Source: Lewinellaceae bacterium (GTDB lineage Bacteria > Bacteroidota > Bacteroidia > Chitinophagales > Saprospiraceae). Taken from it: 64,000 bases of DNA. The notes beneath the pieces are model-generated. The model saw only the letters and a program-made list of their open reading frames with translations. It ran no database searches and had not been told where the DNA came from. Shown piece by piece: positions 25,596 to 34,777 of the stretch. The DNA is taken from NCBI GenBank assembly GCA_016719605.1, contig JADJYW010000001.1, forward strand, positions 744,001-808,000, written 5' to 3'. Position 1 is the stretch's first letter. Every line of letters begins with the position of its first letter. The translations under genes and the position numbers were made by a program.

Positions 25596-25777
25596 AGAGG
25601 CTGTCTCATAAGTCCGTACCGTATTGCGCCGTTGACAGGCGAATTCATTTTTTGACAGGATAAAAAGGATTTACAGGATTTTCGGCGACGGAGTCGCCTC
25701 ATTTATCCTGTAAATCTTGTAAATCCTGTCTGAAAAAAATCAATTCCCGTCAAAGCCATGCTTTTGAGACAGCCTCT
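25596..25777 (+). mobile_element. MITE-like element, copy A (182 bp)
   Basis: Terminal inverted repeats AGAGGCTGTCTCATAAG and (reverse complement of the right end) AGAGGCTGTCTCAAAAG differ at one position. The interior holds a second palindrome built on GATTTACAGGAT/ATCCTGTAAATC. There is no coding capacity. A second copy in the opposite orientation lies at 62293-62469, sharing the order GCGCCGTTGACAGGCGAAT, the palindrome and CAATTCCCGTCAAAGCCATG. I see no clear target duplication. The ends resemble those of DDE insertion sequences, so a full-length relative in the genome would be expected to move it. Confidence 0.85.
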
Positions 25778-25833
25778 AATGCCCGAAAAAATGTCCGGCA
25801 GGGTGGTTTTTCGGTTTTTCAAATTAGATCTTG

Positions 25834-27609
25834 ATGTCTCCTGCTCAAAAAATTGCTGCCCTGCGCCGCCTCATGGCCGAAAATGGCCTGGCCGCCTACG
25901 TCATTCCCGCCACCGATCCGCATGCGAGCGAGTACCTGCCCGAACACTGGAAAACCCTGTACTGGGCCTCCGGTTTCACCGGATCAGCCGGTACGCTGGT
26001 GGTCACCCCCGATTTTGCGGGCCTTTGGACCGACAGCCGCTACTTCATCCAGGCCGAACAGCAACTCGCGGGCAGCGGCATCGAATTGGTCAAACTCGTG
26101 ATCCCGCACACTACCGAGTTTGTGGGCTGGCTGGCCGATACCCTGCCCGAAGGGGCGATCGTGGGCTTCGACGGCGACCTGCTCTCCCGCCTCTGGCACC
26201 AGCAACTCGAAGCCGGCACACGGCCGCGGGGCATCCGCCTCAACCCGCATGCCGACCTGGTGTCGCCCCTCTGGACCGACCGGCCGCCCCTGCCCGCCGA
26301 ACCTGTTTTTGAATTTCCGGTCAAATTTGCCGGTGCGAGCCGGCCGGAAAAACTCGCCCGCATCCAGGAGCGGCTGGCCGCCAAAAAAGCCACGCACACC
26401 GTCTTGTCCAGCCTCGACGATATTGCCTGGACGTTCAATTTGCGGGGAAATGACGTACCCTACAACCCGCTTTTTGTGGCACATGCCGTGATCGGGCTGC
26501 ACGAGGCGGTCCTTTTCATCGCACCCGAAAAAATGCCCGACGCCATCCGCCGCCGGCTCAGCCGCGACGGGATAAAAACCCTCCCCTACACATCTGTCGC
26601 GAATTACCTCGGCAAACTGCCCGCCAAAAGTACCGTGCTGCTCGACCCCCGGCGCATGAACCAAAACCTGCCCGGCGCCCTGCCCGAATCTGCCAAAGTG
26701 CTCGACGATGTGAACAGCACCACCTGGCTCAAAGCCTGCAAAACACCTGCCGAGGCCGCTCATACCCGCCAGACCATGATCCGGGACGGGGTGGCGCTCA
26801 CGAAGTTTTTTTACTGGCTGTCGCAAAACATCGGCAAACAAAAAATAACGGAACGCAGCGCCGAGGTCAAACTCCACGCCCTGCGCCGCGAGCAGCCCAA
26901 CTGTGTGGGGGAAAGTTTCGGCACCATTTCCGCCTACGGCCCGCACGCCGCCCTGCCCCACTATAGTTCCACGCCGGAGAGCGACATCGAACTTCGTCCG
27001 GAAGGCCTATACCTGCTCGACTCCGGCGGCCAATACCTCGGCGGCACCACCGACACCACCCGTGTCATCGCGCTCGGCCCGGTCACCGACGAGCAGGCGA
27101 CCGACTACACGCTGGTGCTCCAGGGGCTGATCGGGGTGTCGCGCCTGCGGTTTCCGCACGGCACGCGCGGCTACCAGATGGATATACTGGCGCGTTTGCC
27201 CCAGTGGGAACGGGGCATCAATTTCGGCCACGGCACCGGTCATGGCGTGGGCTACTACCTCAATGTGCACGAAGGCCCGCAGAGCATCAGCCCCGGACCG
27301 GTAGACACGCCCATGCTGCCCGGTATGATTACTTCCGTGGAACCGGGTATCTACCGCCCCGGCAAGCACGGCGTGCGTATCGAAAATCTCGTGTTGTGTG
27401 TGGAAAGTGAGCAGACAGAATTCGGTGCGTTTCTCGCGTTCGAAACCCTCACGATTGCACCCATTTTTACCAATCTGGTGAAAAAAAACCTGCTCACCAA
27501 AGCGGAACAGGCATGGCTACGCGCCTACAACAACATGGTGTTTCGAAAAATAAGCCGCTACCTCTCTCCGGAGGAAAAAGCGTGGCTGCGGAGCGTGACG
27601 GCTGGTTGA
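25834..27609 (+). CDS. Xaa-Pro aminopeptidase (aminopeptidase P family, M24B)
   Basis: A 591-residue three-domain M24B peptidase that removes the N-terminal residue before proline. Two creatinase-like N-terminal domains (ATDPHASEYLPEHW, LWTDSRYFIQAEQQL; SSLDDIAWTFNLRGNDVPYNP) precede the catalytic pita-bread domain. The metal-ligand motifs are LLDSGGQYLGGTTDTTRV, FGHGTGHGVGYYLNVHEGP and MITSVEPGIY. The C-terminal CRAYLSPEE-like region (RYLSPEEKAWL) is usual for the long cytosolic form. I take the ATG at 25834, one codon after an in-frame TTG. It converges with the helicase gene. Confidence 0.95.
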   Translation: MSPAQKIAALRRLMAENGLAAYVIPATDPHASEYLPEHWKTLYWASGFTGSAGTLVVTPDFAGLWTDSRYFIQAEQQLAGSGIELVKLVIPHTTEFVGWLADTLPEGAIVGFDGDLLSRLWHQQLEAGTRPRGIRLNPHADLVSPLWTDRPPLPAEPVFEFPVKFAGASRPEKLARIQERLAAKKATHTVLSSLDDIAWTFNLRGNDVPYNPLFVAHAVIGLHEAVLFIAPEKMPDAIRRRLSRDGIKTLPYTSVANYLGKLPAKSTVLLDPRRMNQNLPGALPESAKVLDDVNSTTWLKACKTPAEAAHTRQTMIRDGVALTKFFYWLSQNIGKQKITERSAEVKLHALRREQPNCVGESFGTISAYGPHAALPHYSSTPESDIELRPEGLYLLDSGGQYLGGTTDTTRVIALGPVTDEQATDYTLVLQGLIGVSRLRFPHGTRGYQMDILARLPQWERGINFGHGTGHGVGYYLNVHEGPQSISPGPVDTPMLPGMITSVEPGIYRPGKHGVRIENLVLCVESEQTEFGAFLAFETLTIAPIFTNLVKKNLLTKAEQAWLRAYNNMVFRKISRYLSPEEKAWLRSVTAG

Positions 27610-27626
27610 GGGGGGCGCACGCCCTG

Positions 27627-28973
27627 CTATTTCCCTTTTTTCCGCGGCGCCTTTTTGATTGGTTTGCTGTACTTCCTTTTTTTCTTGTTTATCCGCCGGT
27701 TGCCCAGATTCACTTTCTTGTTTTTGGCCTTTTTCTCATGGAAAGCGCCCTGCGATTGGCTGAGCGACGGCGACGGCAGGTAGTTCGTCATGGGTTCGGA
27801 CTGATTTTCCTCCGAGATCAATTCGTCCGAGATGACGAGGTCATCGGGCAAGGGCAGCATGGGAATGGCTTTGCCCATAAGCGTTTCGATTTCCGCAACA
27901 GCGGGGCTTTCAGCTTCGGTGACGAAGGTAACGGCTGCGCCCTCGCTATCGGCCCGGCCGGTACGCCCGATGCGGTGGATGTAGGCTTCGGGAGTGTCCG
28001 GGGTGTCCAGATTAATGACGTGCGTCACGTCGGTTACGTCGAGGCCGCGCGCGAGCAGGTCGGTCGTGATGAGGCCGCGCAGGGCGCCGTCCTGAAACTG
28101 CTGCACGGCGTTGATGCGAAAATTCTGCGATTTGTTGGAGTGAATGACACTGAATTGCTTGGGAAAAACCTCCCCGAGATGCTCCTGTACGCGGTCGGCC
28201 ATACGTTTGCTGCCGCAAAAGATGAGCACTTTGCTCATGGTATCGTCGGTGGCCAGCAGGTGTTCCAGCAAATTGAGTTTGGTATAAAAGTTGGGCACGC
28301 GGTAAGCGCTTTGCCGGATTTTTTCCAGCGGCGTACCCATGCGCGTCACCTCAATGGTAACGGGGCCATTGAAAAATATCTCGATCAGATCGTCCACATC
28401 CTCCGTCATGGTAGCCGAGAACAGGAGATTTTGGCGACGGCGGGGCAGGCGGTCGAGCAAGCCGGTCAGTTGCACACGGAAGCCGAGGTTGAGCATTTCG
28501 TCTACCTCGTCTATGACCAGGGTGCGCACGGAGGACAACAGCATGTAGCGGCTCAGCACCAGATCGAGCAGACGGCCGGGCGTGCTGACGACAATATCCA
28601 GGCCGGCCTGTACGGCCAGTTTTTGTGTGTTGATATTGACTCCGCCGTACACAGCCATCGTGCGCACGGTCATGTAGGCCGTCAGTTTTTCGATCTCGGC
28701 GGCTACTTGAATAGCCAACTCGCGGGTAGGTACCACGATGAGGACGCGCGGGTCTTTTTGTTTGGAAAATGCAAGTTGCCGCAGGATGGGCAGCAGGTAA
28801 GCATAGGTTTTGCCCGTGCCCGTTTGGGCAATACCGATCACATCGCGGCCCGACATGATCACCGGAAAGGCTCTTTGCTGGATGGGGGTGGGGTGGGTCA
28901 GCCCGAGGTCGCGCAGTGCGTTCAGGAGCGGGGCGCTGAGGTTCAGCGATTCAAAAGCAGGTGTCATTAGCAT
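27627..28973 (-). CDS. DEAD-box RNA helicase
   Basis: A 448-residue ATP-dependent RNA helicase with Q motif (LTHPTPIQQRAFPVI), motif I AQTGTGKT, Ia PTRELAIQ, GG region, motif II DEVD (a variant of DEAD), motif III SAT, and the second RecA domain with RGLDVTDVTHVINLD and HRIGRTGRA. It ends in a basic tail (KKKRKYSKPIKKAPRKKGK) like other RhlE-type proteins. It probably acts in ribosome assembly or RNA decay (inferred). ATGs at 28973 and 28967 are both possible. The -7 box TATCTTCG at 28985-28992 shows that nothing further upstream is translated. Confidence 0.93.
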   Translation of the reverse strand: MLMTPAFESLNLSAPLLNALRDLGLTHPTPIQQRAFPVIMSGRDVIGIAQTGTGKTYAYLLPILRQLAFSKQKDPRVLIVVPTRELAIQVAAEIEKLTAYMTVRTMAVYGGVNINTQKLAVQAGLDIVVSTPGRLLDLVLSRYMLLSSVRTLVIDEVDEMLNLGFRVQLTGLLDRLPRRRQNLLFSATMTEDVDDLIEIFFNGPVTIEVTRMGTPLEKIRQSAYRVPNFYTKLNLLEHLLATDDTMSKVLIFCGSKRMADRVQEHLGEVFPKQFSVIHSNKSQNFRINAVQQFQDGALRGLITTDLLARGLDVTDVTHVINLDTPDTPEAYIHRIGRTGRADSEGAAVTFVTEAESPAVAEIETLMGKAIPMLPLPDDLVISDELISEENQSEPMTNYLPSPSLSQSQGAFHEKKAKNKKVNLGNRRINKKKRKYSKPIKKAPRKKGK

Positions 28974-28984
28974 TGGATTGGGGG

Positions 28985-28992
28985 CGAAGATA
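28985..28992 (-). promoter_or_regulatory. -7 box of the DEAD-box helicase gene
   Basis: TATCTTCG on the minus strand, 12 bases from the first possible ATG. It is a near-consensus match. Confidence 0.45.
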
Positions 28993-29138
28993 GGGCGGCC
29001 CCGGCGCATCCGGTGCGTTACCTGCCATACTCCTGCCACTTTAGTGCCGGGTGCCCCGAATACCCCATGCGTGGCGCGGTGTTTTTTGGGCATTTCATTG
29101 CATACCTTGCGCCGTTTTTCAAAAAAAGACCTGTTGGT

Positions 29139-30170
29139 ATGCCGCATTGGATCAAAAAGTGGACGGTTTGGGAGTTTTTACCCCTTTGGTTAGCCAACGT
29201 ACCGGTGTACGGCATATACGGCTGGTTTGCCTTGCGGGCGCGGCACCTGTTTTTTTTCAGCAATGTCAATCCCGCCATTCCGCTGGGCGGGGCGGTGGGC
29301 GAGTCCAAACACGCTATTCTCGAATTGATTCCGGCCCGCATCCGGCCCAAAACCGTGTTTATCCCGGCGGGCACCCCTTTTGCCGACGTGGAGCGCCGGC
29401 TATCGGCCGCAGGGCTTACGTTTCCGGTGGTGGCCAAGCCGGACGTGGGCGAGCGTGGTTTTTTGGTAAAAAAAATAGACGATGCCGAGGTTCTGCGCGG
29501 GCATCTGGAGCGCTTTCCGGCAAATTTTCTGGTTCAGGAATTTCTGGATCATCCTATGGAGGCGACGGTATTGTTTTACCGTTTCCCGGATGGCAGCCGC
29601 TTCGGCATCACATCGGTTTGCACCAAAGAGTTCCTGACCGTGACGGGCGACGGCGAGTCCACGGTACGCCAACTGATGGACCGGACGCCGCGGGCGGCGT
29701 TTCAAACTGCCCGTTTTGAGCGCGAGCAGCCCGAGTTGCTGACCAGGACGCTGCTGCCCGGACAGACCGTGTTGCTGGAGCCGATCGGCAACCATGCCCG
29801 CGGTACAAAATTTTTGAACGCCAACCACTTGATTGATGCCGAACTGGAGCGCACGTTTGAGCGTATCTGTGCCGAAATAGACGGCGTACTGCTCGGGCGT
29901 TTTGACCTGAAATGCGCTTCGGTGGAAGCCCTGCGGCGGGGCGATGTGCTGGTCATGGAACTCAACGGCGTATTTGGCGAACCGGCGCATGTTTTCGATC
30001 CTGCGTACGGCGCCCGCCGGGTGTACCGCGATTATTACCGCCACTGGAAAATGCTGTTCGACCTGCACCGGGCGCAGGTGCGGCGGGGGGTAAAACCCAC
30101 ACCCCACGGAGCAGCAATTCGGTTTGTCCGGGAATATTTCGGGTACAAAAAACGACTGGAGGCCCTGTAG
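29139..30170 (+). CDS. ATP-grasp domain protein (D-Ala-D-Ala ligase-like fold)
   Basis: A 343-residue protein starting MPHWIKKWTVWEFLPLWLAN. After a short hydrophobic N-terminal region it carries an ATP-grasp fold: FPVVAKPDVGERGFLVKKI (ATP-binding lysine strand), FLVQEFLDHPMEATVLFYRF, GEST, FDLKCAS and LVMELNGVFGEPAHVFDP (Mg-binding Glu/Asn). It would ligate a carboxylate to an amine or thiol, but the substrate is unknown. Similar proteins in Bacteroidota are annotated only as ATP-grasp or D-alanine-D-alanine ligase-like. Longer in-frame starts exist, but the first 42 codons look non-coding. Confidence 0.75.
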   Translation: MPHWIKKWTVWEFLPLWLANVPVYGIYGWFALRARHLFFFSNVNPAIPLGGAVGESKHAILELIPARIRPKTVFIPAGTPFADVERRLSAAGLTFPVVAKPDVGERGFLVKKIDDAEVLRGHLERFPANFLVQEFLDHPMEATVLFYRFPDGSRFGITSVCTKEFLTVTGDGESTVRQLMDRTPRAAFQTARFEREQPELLTRTLLPGQTVLLEPIGNHARGTKFLNANHLIDAELERTFERICAEIDGVLLGRFDLKCASVEALRRGDVLVMELNGVFGEPAHVFDPAYGARRVYRDYYRHWKMLFDLHRAQVRRGVKPTPHGAAIRFVREYFGYKKRLEAL

Positions 30171-30185
30171 ATTTGTTAAATGGTC

Positions 30186-30193
30186 TACCTTCG
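30186..30193 (+). promoter_or_regulatory. -7 box of the SlyD-like gene
   Basis: TACCTTCG on the plus strand, 51 bases before the ATG at 30245. It suggests the isomerase is transcribed on its own as well as from upstream. Confidence 0.4.
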
Positions 30194-30244
30194 CGCCACC
30201 TTACACACACAATCTCTCCTCACACTTTTCGCAATTCCCAATCA

Positions 30245-30750
30245 ATGGTTATAGCAGAAAAAAGGTAGTGCTGGTGCACTACACGCTGACCCAAGGCAAC
30301 GCCGAGGGCGAAATGATCGAATCCACGCAAGGCCGCGAACCGCTTGGTTTTATATACGGCGTCGGCATGATGATCCCCGATTTTGAGGCAAATCTTCTGG
30401 GCCTCAAGGCCGGCGACACCTTCTCCTTTGGCATCAAGGCCGCCAATGCTTACGGCGAATATGATGAAACCGCGCTGGTTGAAGTGCCCAAAAACATGTT
30501 TGAAATGGACGGCAAAATACCCGACGGCCTGCTGGAAATCGGCAATACGATTCCGCTGACCGATCAGGACGGCAACCGTTTTCAGGGCACGGTCGCCTGG
30601 GTGGGTCTGGACAAAGTGAAACTTGATTTCAACCACCCGATGGCCGGCGTTGACCTGCATTTTACCGGCCAGGTAGAAATGGTACGCGACGCCGAACCGG
30701 CGGAACTGGAGCACGGCCATGTGCATGGCGCCGGCGGGCATCACCATTGA
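30245..30750 (+). CDS. FKBP-type peptidyl-prolyl isomerase, SlyD-like (frameshifted near start)
   Basis: A protein of about 168 residues that isomerises prolyl bonds and chaperones folding. Seen: VVLVHYTLTQGNAEGEMIEST, then GREPLGFIYGVGMMIPDFEANLLGLKAGD (FKBP core), the insert-in-flap region with AANAYGEYDETALVEVP, and a His-rich tail (HGHVHGAGGHHH) that may bind nickel or other metals. The only ATG (30245, MVIAEK) runs into a stop. Adding one A to the six-A run at 30258-30263 joins it to KVVLVHYTL, as homologues show. This is the same kind of defect as in pntB and is probably a sequence error. Confidence 0.85.
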
Positions 30751-30764
30751 TTTCCAAACACGAT

Positions 30765-32174
30765 ATGAAACGGCCATTAGTAATCATCTATCTGATTGAC
30801 GGTGCTCGACCAGATGTCATGCAGGCCTTGATCAAATCGGGTGACCTGCCCAATATCCGCAAGGAAATCGTTGAGGCAGGCACCTTTCGGCAAGCGACAA
30901 CCTGCTTTCCGTCCACTACAGGGCCGGCATATTTGCCTTTTTTGACCGGTTGTTTTCCCGGAACGATCAATATCCCGGGCATACGCTGGTTAGACAAGGG
31001 GGAGTACCACCGCAACCGCTGGGGGCGCAACAGTTTTCGCAGCTACTGCGGCTATGAGGCGGGTTATTTCAATGCCGACATGCCCGATGACCGGCCCAAC
31101 CTGCACGAGTTGTTCGACCGGCCGTTCAATGTTTTTTCCATGATTACCCGCGGTATGCCCAAAGGGCATGACCTGACAGCCAAGGTGAAACCCGGCCTCT
31201 ACCTGCGCGCCCACTTGCGGCATATTTGGGAGCCGGTTGACGATGCCTCGCACCGGCACCTGATGCTCGCAATGGACCAGGACCCGGAATTTGTCTTCGC
31301 CGTTTTTCCGGGTGTTGACTCCAACTCGCACCTGCGGCATCCGAGGCATGAGCGCACTATTCAGGCTTACAAATTCGTGGATTACAGTGTGGGGCAAGTG
31401 GCCGAAAAACTCAAACGCCTCGGCCGCTGGGACGAAACCCTGGTGATTCTGACTTCCGATCACGGCCTGAGCGATACGCACACCCACCTTGATCTGGCTG
31501 ATTTTATCAACCGGCGCGGCATGCGAACACTGGCTTATCCGGCGATTTGGACGCATCGCCCGAAAGCGTCCGTCATGATTTCGGGCAATGCGGCCGGGCA
31601 TGTGTATTGTTTGCAAAACCGAAATGGCCTGCCTTTGCTTGGCGACGAACTCCTGCACACCATGGGCGATATCTGGCCCGCGCTTATAGCCGAAGAATCG
31701 GTGGATTTTGTCACCTGGCGACAAGACCAGACGACCTACGCGGTGGAATCGGCCAAAGGGCGGGCATGGATACAGCGGCAGGGAAATGGACTTTGTTATT
31801 TGCCACAGACAGGCGACCCGTTGGGACTTGGTCGCCTCGATACCCCGCTTGATGCGCAGCAGGCGCTTGATGCCACCTTCGGTTCCGACTACCCCGATGC
31901 CCTGGTGCAGATCGAGCAAGTATTCAATTGTTCCCGCTGTGGTGATTTTCTGGTGACCTCCAAGCCCGGCCACGACCTGCGCTACACCTGGGAGTGGCCG
32001 GAACACCACGGTTCGCACGGTTCCCTGCATCGAGAACATATCCTGGTGCCCTTCATTTACAACCGGAAGGGCTGGGACGACCGACCGGCGCGCACGACCG
32101 ATATATTCAATACCGTGCTCAAATGGGCAGGAAAGCCTATACAGGAAAACACCGATGGAAAAGTCCTCTGCTAA
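30765..32174 (+). CDS. Type I phosphodiesterase/nucleotide pyrophosphatase family protein
   Basis: A 469-residue alkaline-phosphatase-superfamily hydrolase. Metal ligands and nucleophile are visible: IIYLIDGARPDVM near the start, TTCFPSTTGPAYLPFLTG with the nucleophilic threonine, PGVDSNSHLRH, and TSDHGLSDTHTH. It lacks a signal peptide, so it is probably cytosolic or acts at the membrane face with its neighbour. It likely cleaves a phosphodiester or phosphonate; the substrate is unknown. Its last 20 bases overlap the start of the next gene, a polytopic membrane protein, which suggests a shared job in envelope lipid or glycolipid metabolism. Confidence 0.85.
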   Translation: MKRPLVIIYLIDGARPDVMQALIKSGDLPNIRKEIVEAGTFRQATTCFPSTTGPAYLPFLTGCFPGTINIPGIRWLDKGEYHRNRWGRNSFRSYCGYEAGYFNADMPDDRPNLHELFDRPFNVFSMITRGMPKGHDLTAKVKPGLYLRAHLRHIWEPVDDASHRHLMLAMDQDPEFVFAVFPGVDSNSHLRHPRHERTIQAYKFVDYSVGQVAEKLKRLGRWDETLVILTSDHGLSDTHTHLDLADFINRRGMRTLAYPAIWTHRPKASVMISGNAAGHVYCLQNRNGLPLLGDELLHTMGDIWPALIAEESVDFVTWRQDQTTYAVESAKGRAWIQRQGNGLCYLPQTGDPLGLGRLDTPLDAQQALDATFGSDYPDALVQIEQVFNCSRCGDFLVTSKPGHDLRYTWEWPEHHGSHGSLHREHILVPFIYNRKGWDDRPARTTDIFNTVLKWAGKPIQENTDGKVLC

Positions 32175-33191
32175 TGTCGCGCAGTTGTTACCCGCCCGTA
32201 AAACAGTAGTTCGCGGTATTCAGGCATTTGTTTTACTCTCGTTACTGGGCACCCTGCTCAGTATGTGGTGGAAGCGGCCGGAGGGACTTGCCTCGGTTCT
32301 GAGCGCGCTGGAGTGGAGGTTTGCGCTCTTGCTTGTTCCGCTCATTGGTCTGGACTATTGGTTGGGCGGCATGCGATACCGCTTGTTTTTGAACGGGCGC
32401 GGGTTTCCCGATGTGTCGCTTTGGCAATGTATGCGCTCGAACTGGGCTAATATGTTCATGGGTGCCGCAACCCCGTTTCAGACAGGCGGGGGCCTGCCCA
32501 GGTGTACCTCTTGTGGCGCCGCGGGGTACGCGTGGCCGACAGCCTGCTGATTTCAACGGTCAATTTTGCCGCTACGCTGCTGTTTTTTCTGCTGTCCAGT
32601 TTGATCGCCCTGCTCTGGATTCCGCCGGACCTGTTTGGGGAAGATTTCACGGCATTTTTTCAAACCAGTTTTGGTTTGATCAGCGGCATTATCACCGCCA
32701 TTTTCCTGGTGCTTTTTTTCCCGAAAGGCGCCCATATCGTGCTGGACAAGTTGCTGCATTTGTTGCCGTTGCGCAGTGTGCGGCTGAAGCATGCCCGCGA
32801 ACAGTTGCTCGCCCGGATTGACGCCGAGACACAGCGTTTTGGTAGCGGGTTTCGCGGTATGTTGCAGCAAAATAAAACCGGGCTGGTGCTGACCGTTTTC
32901 GCCACGCTGGCACTTTTTTTCAACAAATACCTCATTGGTTATTTCATTGCCCGCGCCCTGGGGCAGGAGGTACCGTTCGATATTTTTATCGGCCTGCAAG
33001 TGATCCAGTTGATGCTGATCTACTTTGCGCCCACACCCGGCGCTGCCGGTGTGGCTGAACTGTCTTCCGTTTGGCTCATGGGCAAATTGATGCCGGAGCC
33101 AATGCTGATGGTCTATGCCGTTTGCTGGCGTTTTTGCACAACCATTCTGGCGGCAATACTTGGCGGGATCGTGCTGTTGCGGGAAAAATAA
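32155..33191 (+). CDS. Lysylphosphatidylglycerol synthase transmembrane/UPF0104 (YbhN-like) protein, frameshifted
   Basis: A membrane protein of about 345 residues with six to eight helices (IQAFVLLSLLGTLLSMWW, FALLLVPLIGLDYWLGG, LLISTVNFAATLLFFLLSSLIALLW, and later FDIFIGLQVIQLMLIYFAPTPGAAGVAE). The motif PTPGAAGVAE is the signature of the PF03706 flippase-like family. The frame breaks at about 32493, where MGAATPFQTGGG should continue as PAQVYLLWRRGV. One missing C in the GGGGGCC stretch explains it. It overlaps the preceding phosphodiesterase by 20 bases, so translation is probably coupled. A role in moving or modifying lipids is inferred from the family. Confidence 0.82.
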
Positions 33192-33201
33192 CCTGTATAG
33201 T

Positions 33202-33591
33202 CTAAAGGCCGGTGAATGTGAATGTGTAGTTTGCCCAGAAATTCCAGACGGTGACTACGGCTGTGGCGGCCAGTTTGGCCACATAAAAATTGACCCGAAA
33301 CCGCTCGTTCAGCAGGTAAATAATCCCGTTGTTGATCGCCAGACCGATGAGCGAAGCGAGCAAAAACTTGGAAAACTGCAAGGCTACGGACGGGTCCTGG
33401 CTTTGGAACGTCCAGATACGGTTCAGGGTGTAATTACTGACCACGGCGCACAGGAAGCCTGTGCTGTTGGCGACATACTGGTTCAGCCGGACTTTTTCCC
33501 GGCAAACCCAGGTGACGCCAAAATCCACAAACACGCCGGAGAAACCCACAGCGCCGAACTTTAGAAATTTCCAGAACAAGTCGTTATTCAT
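33202..33591 (-). CDS. GtrA-like family membrane protein
   Basis: A 129-residue protein with four transmembrane helices (FLKFGAVGFSGVFVDFGVTWV, YVANSTGFLCAVVSNYTLNRIWTF, FLLASLIGLAINNGIIYLL, KLAATAVVTVWNFWANYTFTF). This is the GtrA/DPMS pattern of proteins linked to flipping or handling undecaprenyl-phosphate sugars. Its first eight bases overlap the end of the upstream glycosyltransferase gene, so it is the last gene of a three-gene minus-strand operon. Confidence 0.9.
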   Translation of the reverse strand: MNNDLFWKFLKFGAVGFSGVFVDFGVTWVCREKVRLNQYVANSTGFLCAVVSNYTLNRIWTFQSQDPSVALQFSKFLLASLIGLAINNGIIYLLNERFRVNFYVAKLAATAVVTVWNFWANYTFTFTGL

Positions 33592-34777
33592 CAGATGCCA
33601 AAGATTGCTTTTTTGCCGGCGGGCGCAAAAGTTGAACGGTAAGAATAATCCATATCGCTATGCAGGGCACAGCCTTCAGCACGTATGGTTGCACGAGCGC
33701 GGTGCGCACCATGCGGGGGAAAATATCCGAAGGCGACACCGATGCCAGCAAAAAGGCTGTCCAGAGCAGTATTTTCATCCACAAGGCCGGTTTTGCAGCA
33801 CTTTGGTACCACAGCGCCACGCCGCACAGGGCAATAATAAAAGTGGGCGACTCGGCTTTGTGATTAAAAATAACTACCCACAGCAGCAGCGAAGCCCACA
33901 GCAGTATCCGGTCGGTAGCAGGAGGCAGCCCGTCCGGGCCGGGCGCCCGGCGACTGTAAACCGCCCAGGTACCGGCAACAAACAGTACCATGCCCGCCGC
34001 CGTGACACCCACTTTGGGTGCTTCCCAGCCAAACCACGTTTGCAGCCAGCCCATAACCGACAAGCCCACCGACGCGCTGTGGTCGCTGCGCAGCAGTTCG
34101 AGCCACCACTGGTAAACCTGCCACAATTGTTCGGGCGACACAACCACCAGCGGCGCCGACACCAACAGTACCGACCAAAGTGCTACTGCCGGCACATACA
34201 CCCGCCATTGCGGGTAGATCAGCGCCGGAACGGCGGCAAAAATACCGAAGATTTTGAGGAAGCCCCCCGCCGCCGCCCACCCGGCACTCCAAACCGGCTT
34301 GCCTGCCTCAATGGCCACCCAGGCCCAGAGGATAAACGCGGCGGTGAGGCCGTTGCTTTGGCTGTTTTGCAGGGAGATGATCAGTTCGGGCAAGACAAAC
34401 CACGCGACGAAGCGCCGCTGCCGGGGTTCCAGGATCGGCAAACGCAGGATGGCCCAGAGGAGGGGCAGGGCGTTGGCTAAGTTCCAGAACTGCAAGCCTG
34501 CCCAGTCGGGCAATACCGAAAAGGGGGCCATAGCCACCGAAAAGACGGGGCTGTATTTGAACAAATCCCACTGTTCGGCGGGAAAACTGGTGTAGGGATT
34601 GAGACCCTGCACGAGGTGCGCGAAGGAGTTTTTAAAAATGACGTAGTTCTCGTATGCCGTGTAGCCCTGGGCATTTACGCGCTGCAACAGGCTTTGCAAA
34701 CTGACCACTTCGGCCACCAGGAGGTAGACGATCCAGAGAGTCCGGTCTTGTTTGAGAAAACGTTGCGCCCACATCAT
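33584..34777 (-). CDS. Glycosyltransferase 87 (DUF2029) family membrane protein
   Basis: A 397-residue integral membrane protein with about ten helices. It resembles GT87 polyprenyl-phosphate-sugar-dependent mannosyltransferases: a luminal-type loop with NPYTSFPAEQWDLFKYSPVFS near the N-terminus and FILWAWVAIEAGKP, LLVVVSPEQLWQVYQWW further on. The start at 34777 forms a TGATG overlap with the stop of the thioesterase gene, strong evidence for coupled translation. Together with the GtrA protein it probably builds or transfers a lipid-linked sugar onto an extracytoplasmic acceptor (inferred). Confidence 0.82.
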   Translation of the reverse strand: MMWAQRFLKQDRTLWIVYLLVAEVVSLQSLLQRVNAQGYTAYENYVIFKNSFAHLVQGLNPYTSFPAEQWDLFKYSPVFSVAMAPFSVLPDWAGLQFWNLANALPLLWAILRLPILEPRQRRFVAWFVLPELIISLQNSQSNGLTAAFILWAWVAIEAGKPVWSAGWAAAGGFLKIFGIFAAVPALIYPQWRVYVPAVALWSVLLVSAPLVVVSPEQLWQVYQWWLELLRSDHSASVGLSVMGWLQTWFGWEAPKVGVTAAGMVLFVAGTWAVYSRRAPGPDGLPPATDRILLWASLLLWVVIFNHKAESPTFIIALCGVALWYQSAAKPALWMKILLWTAFLLASVSPSDIFPRMVRTALVQPYVLKAVPCIAIWIILTVQLLRPPAKKQSLASDE

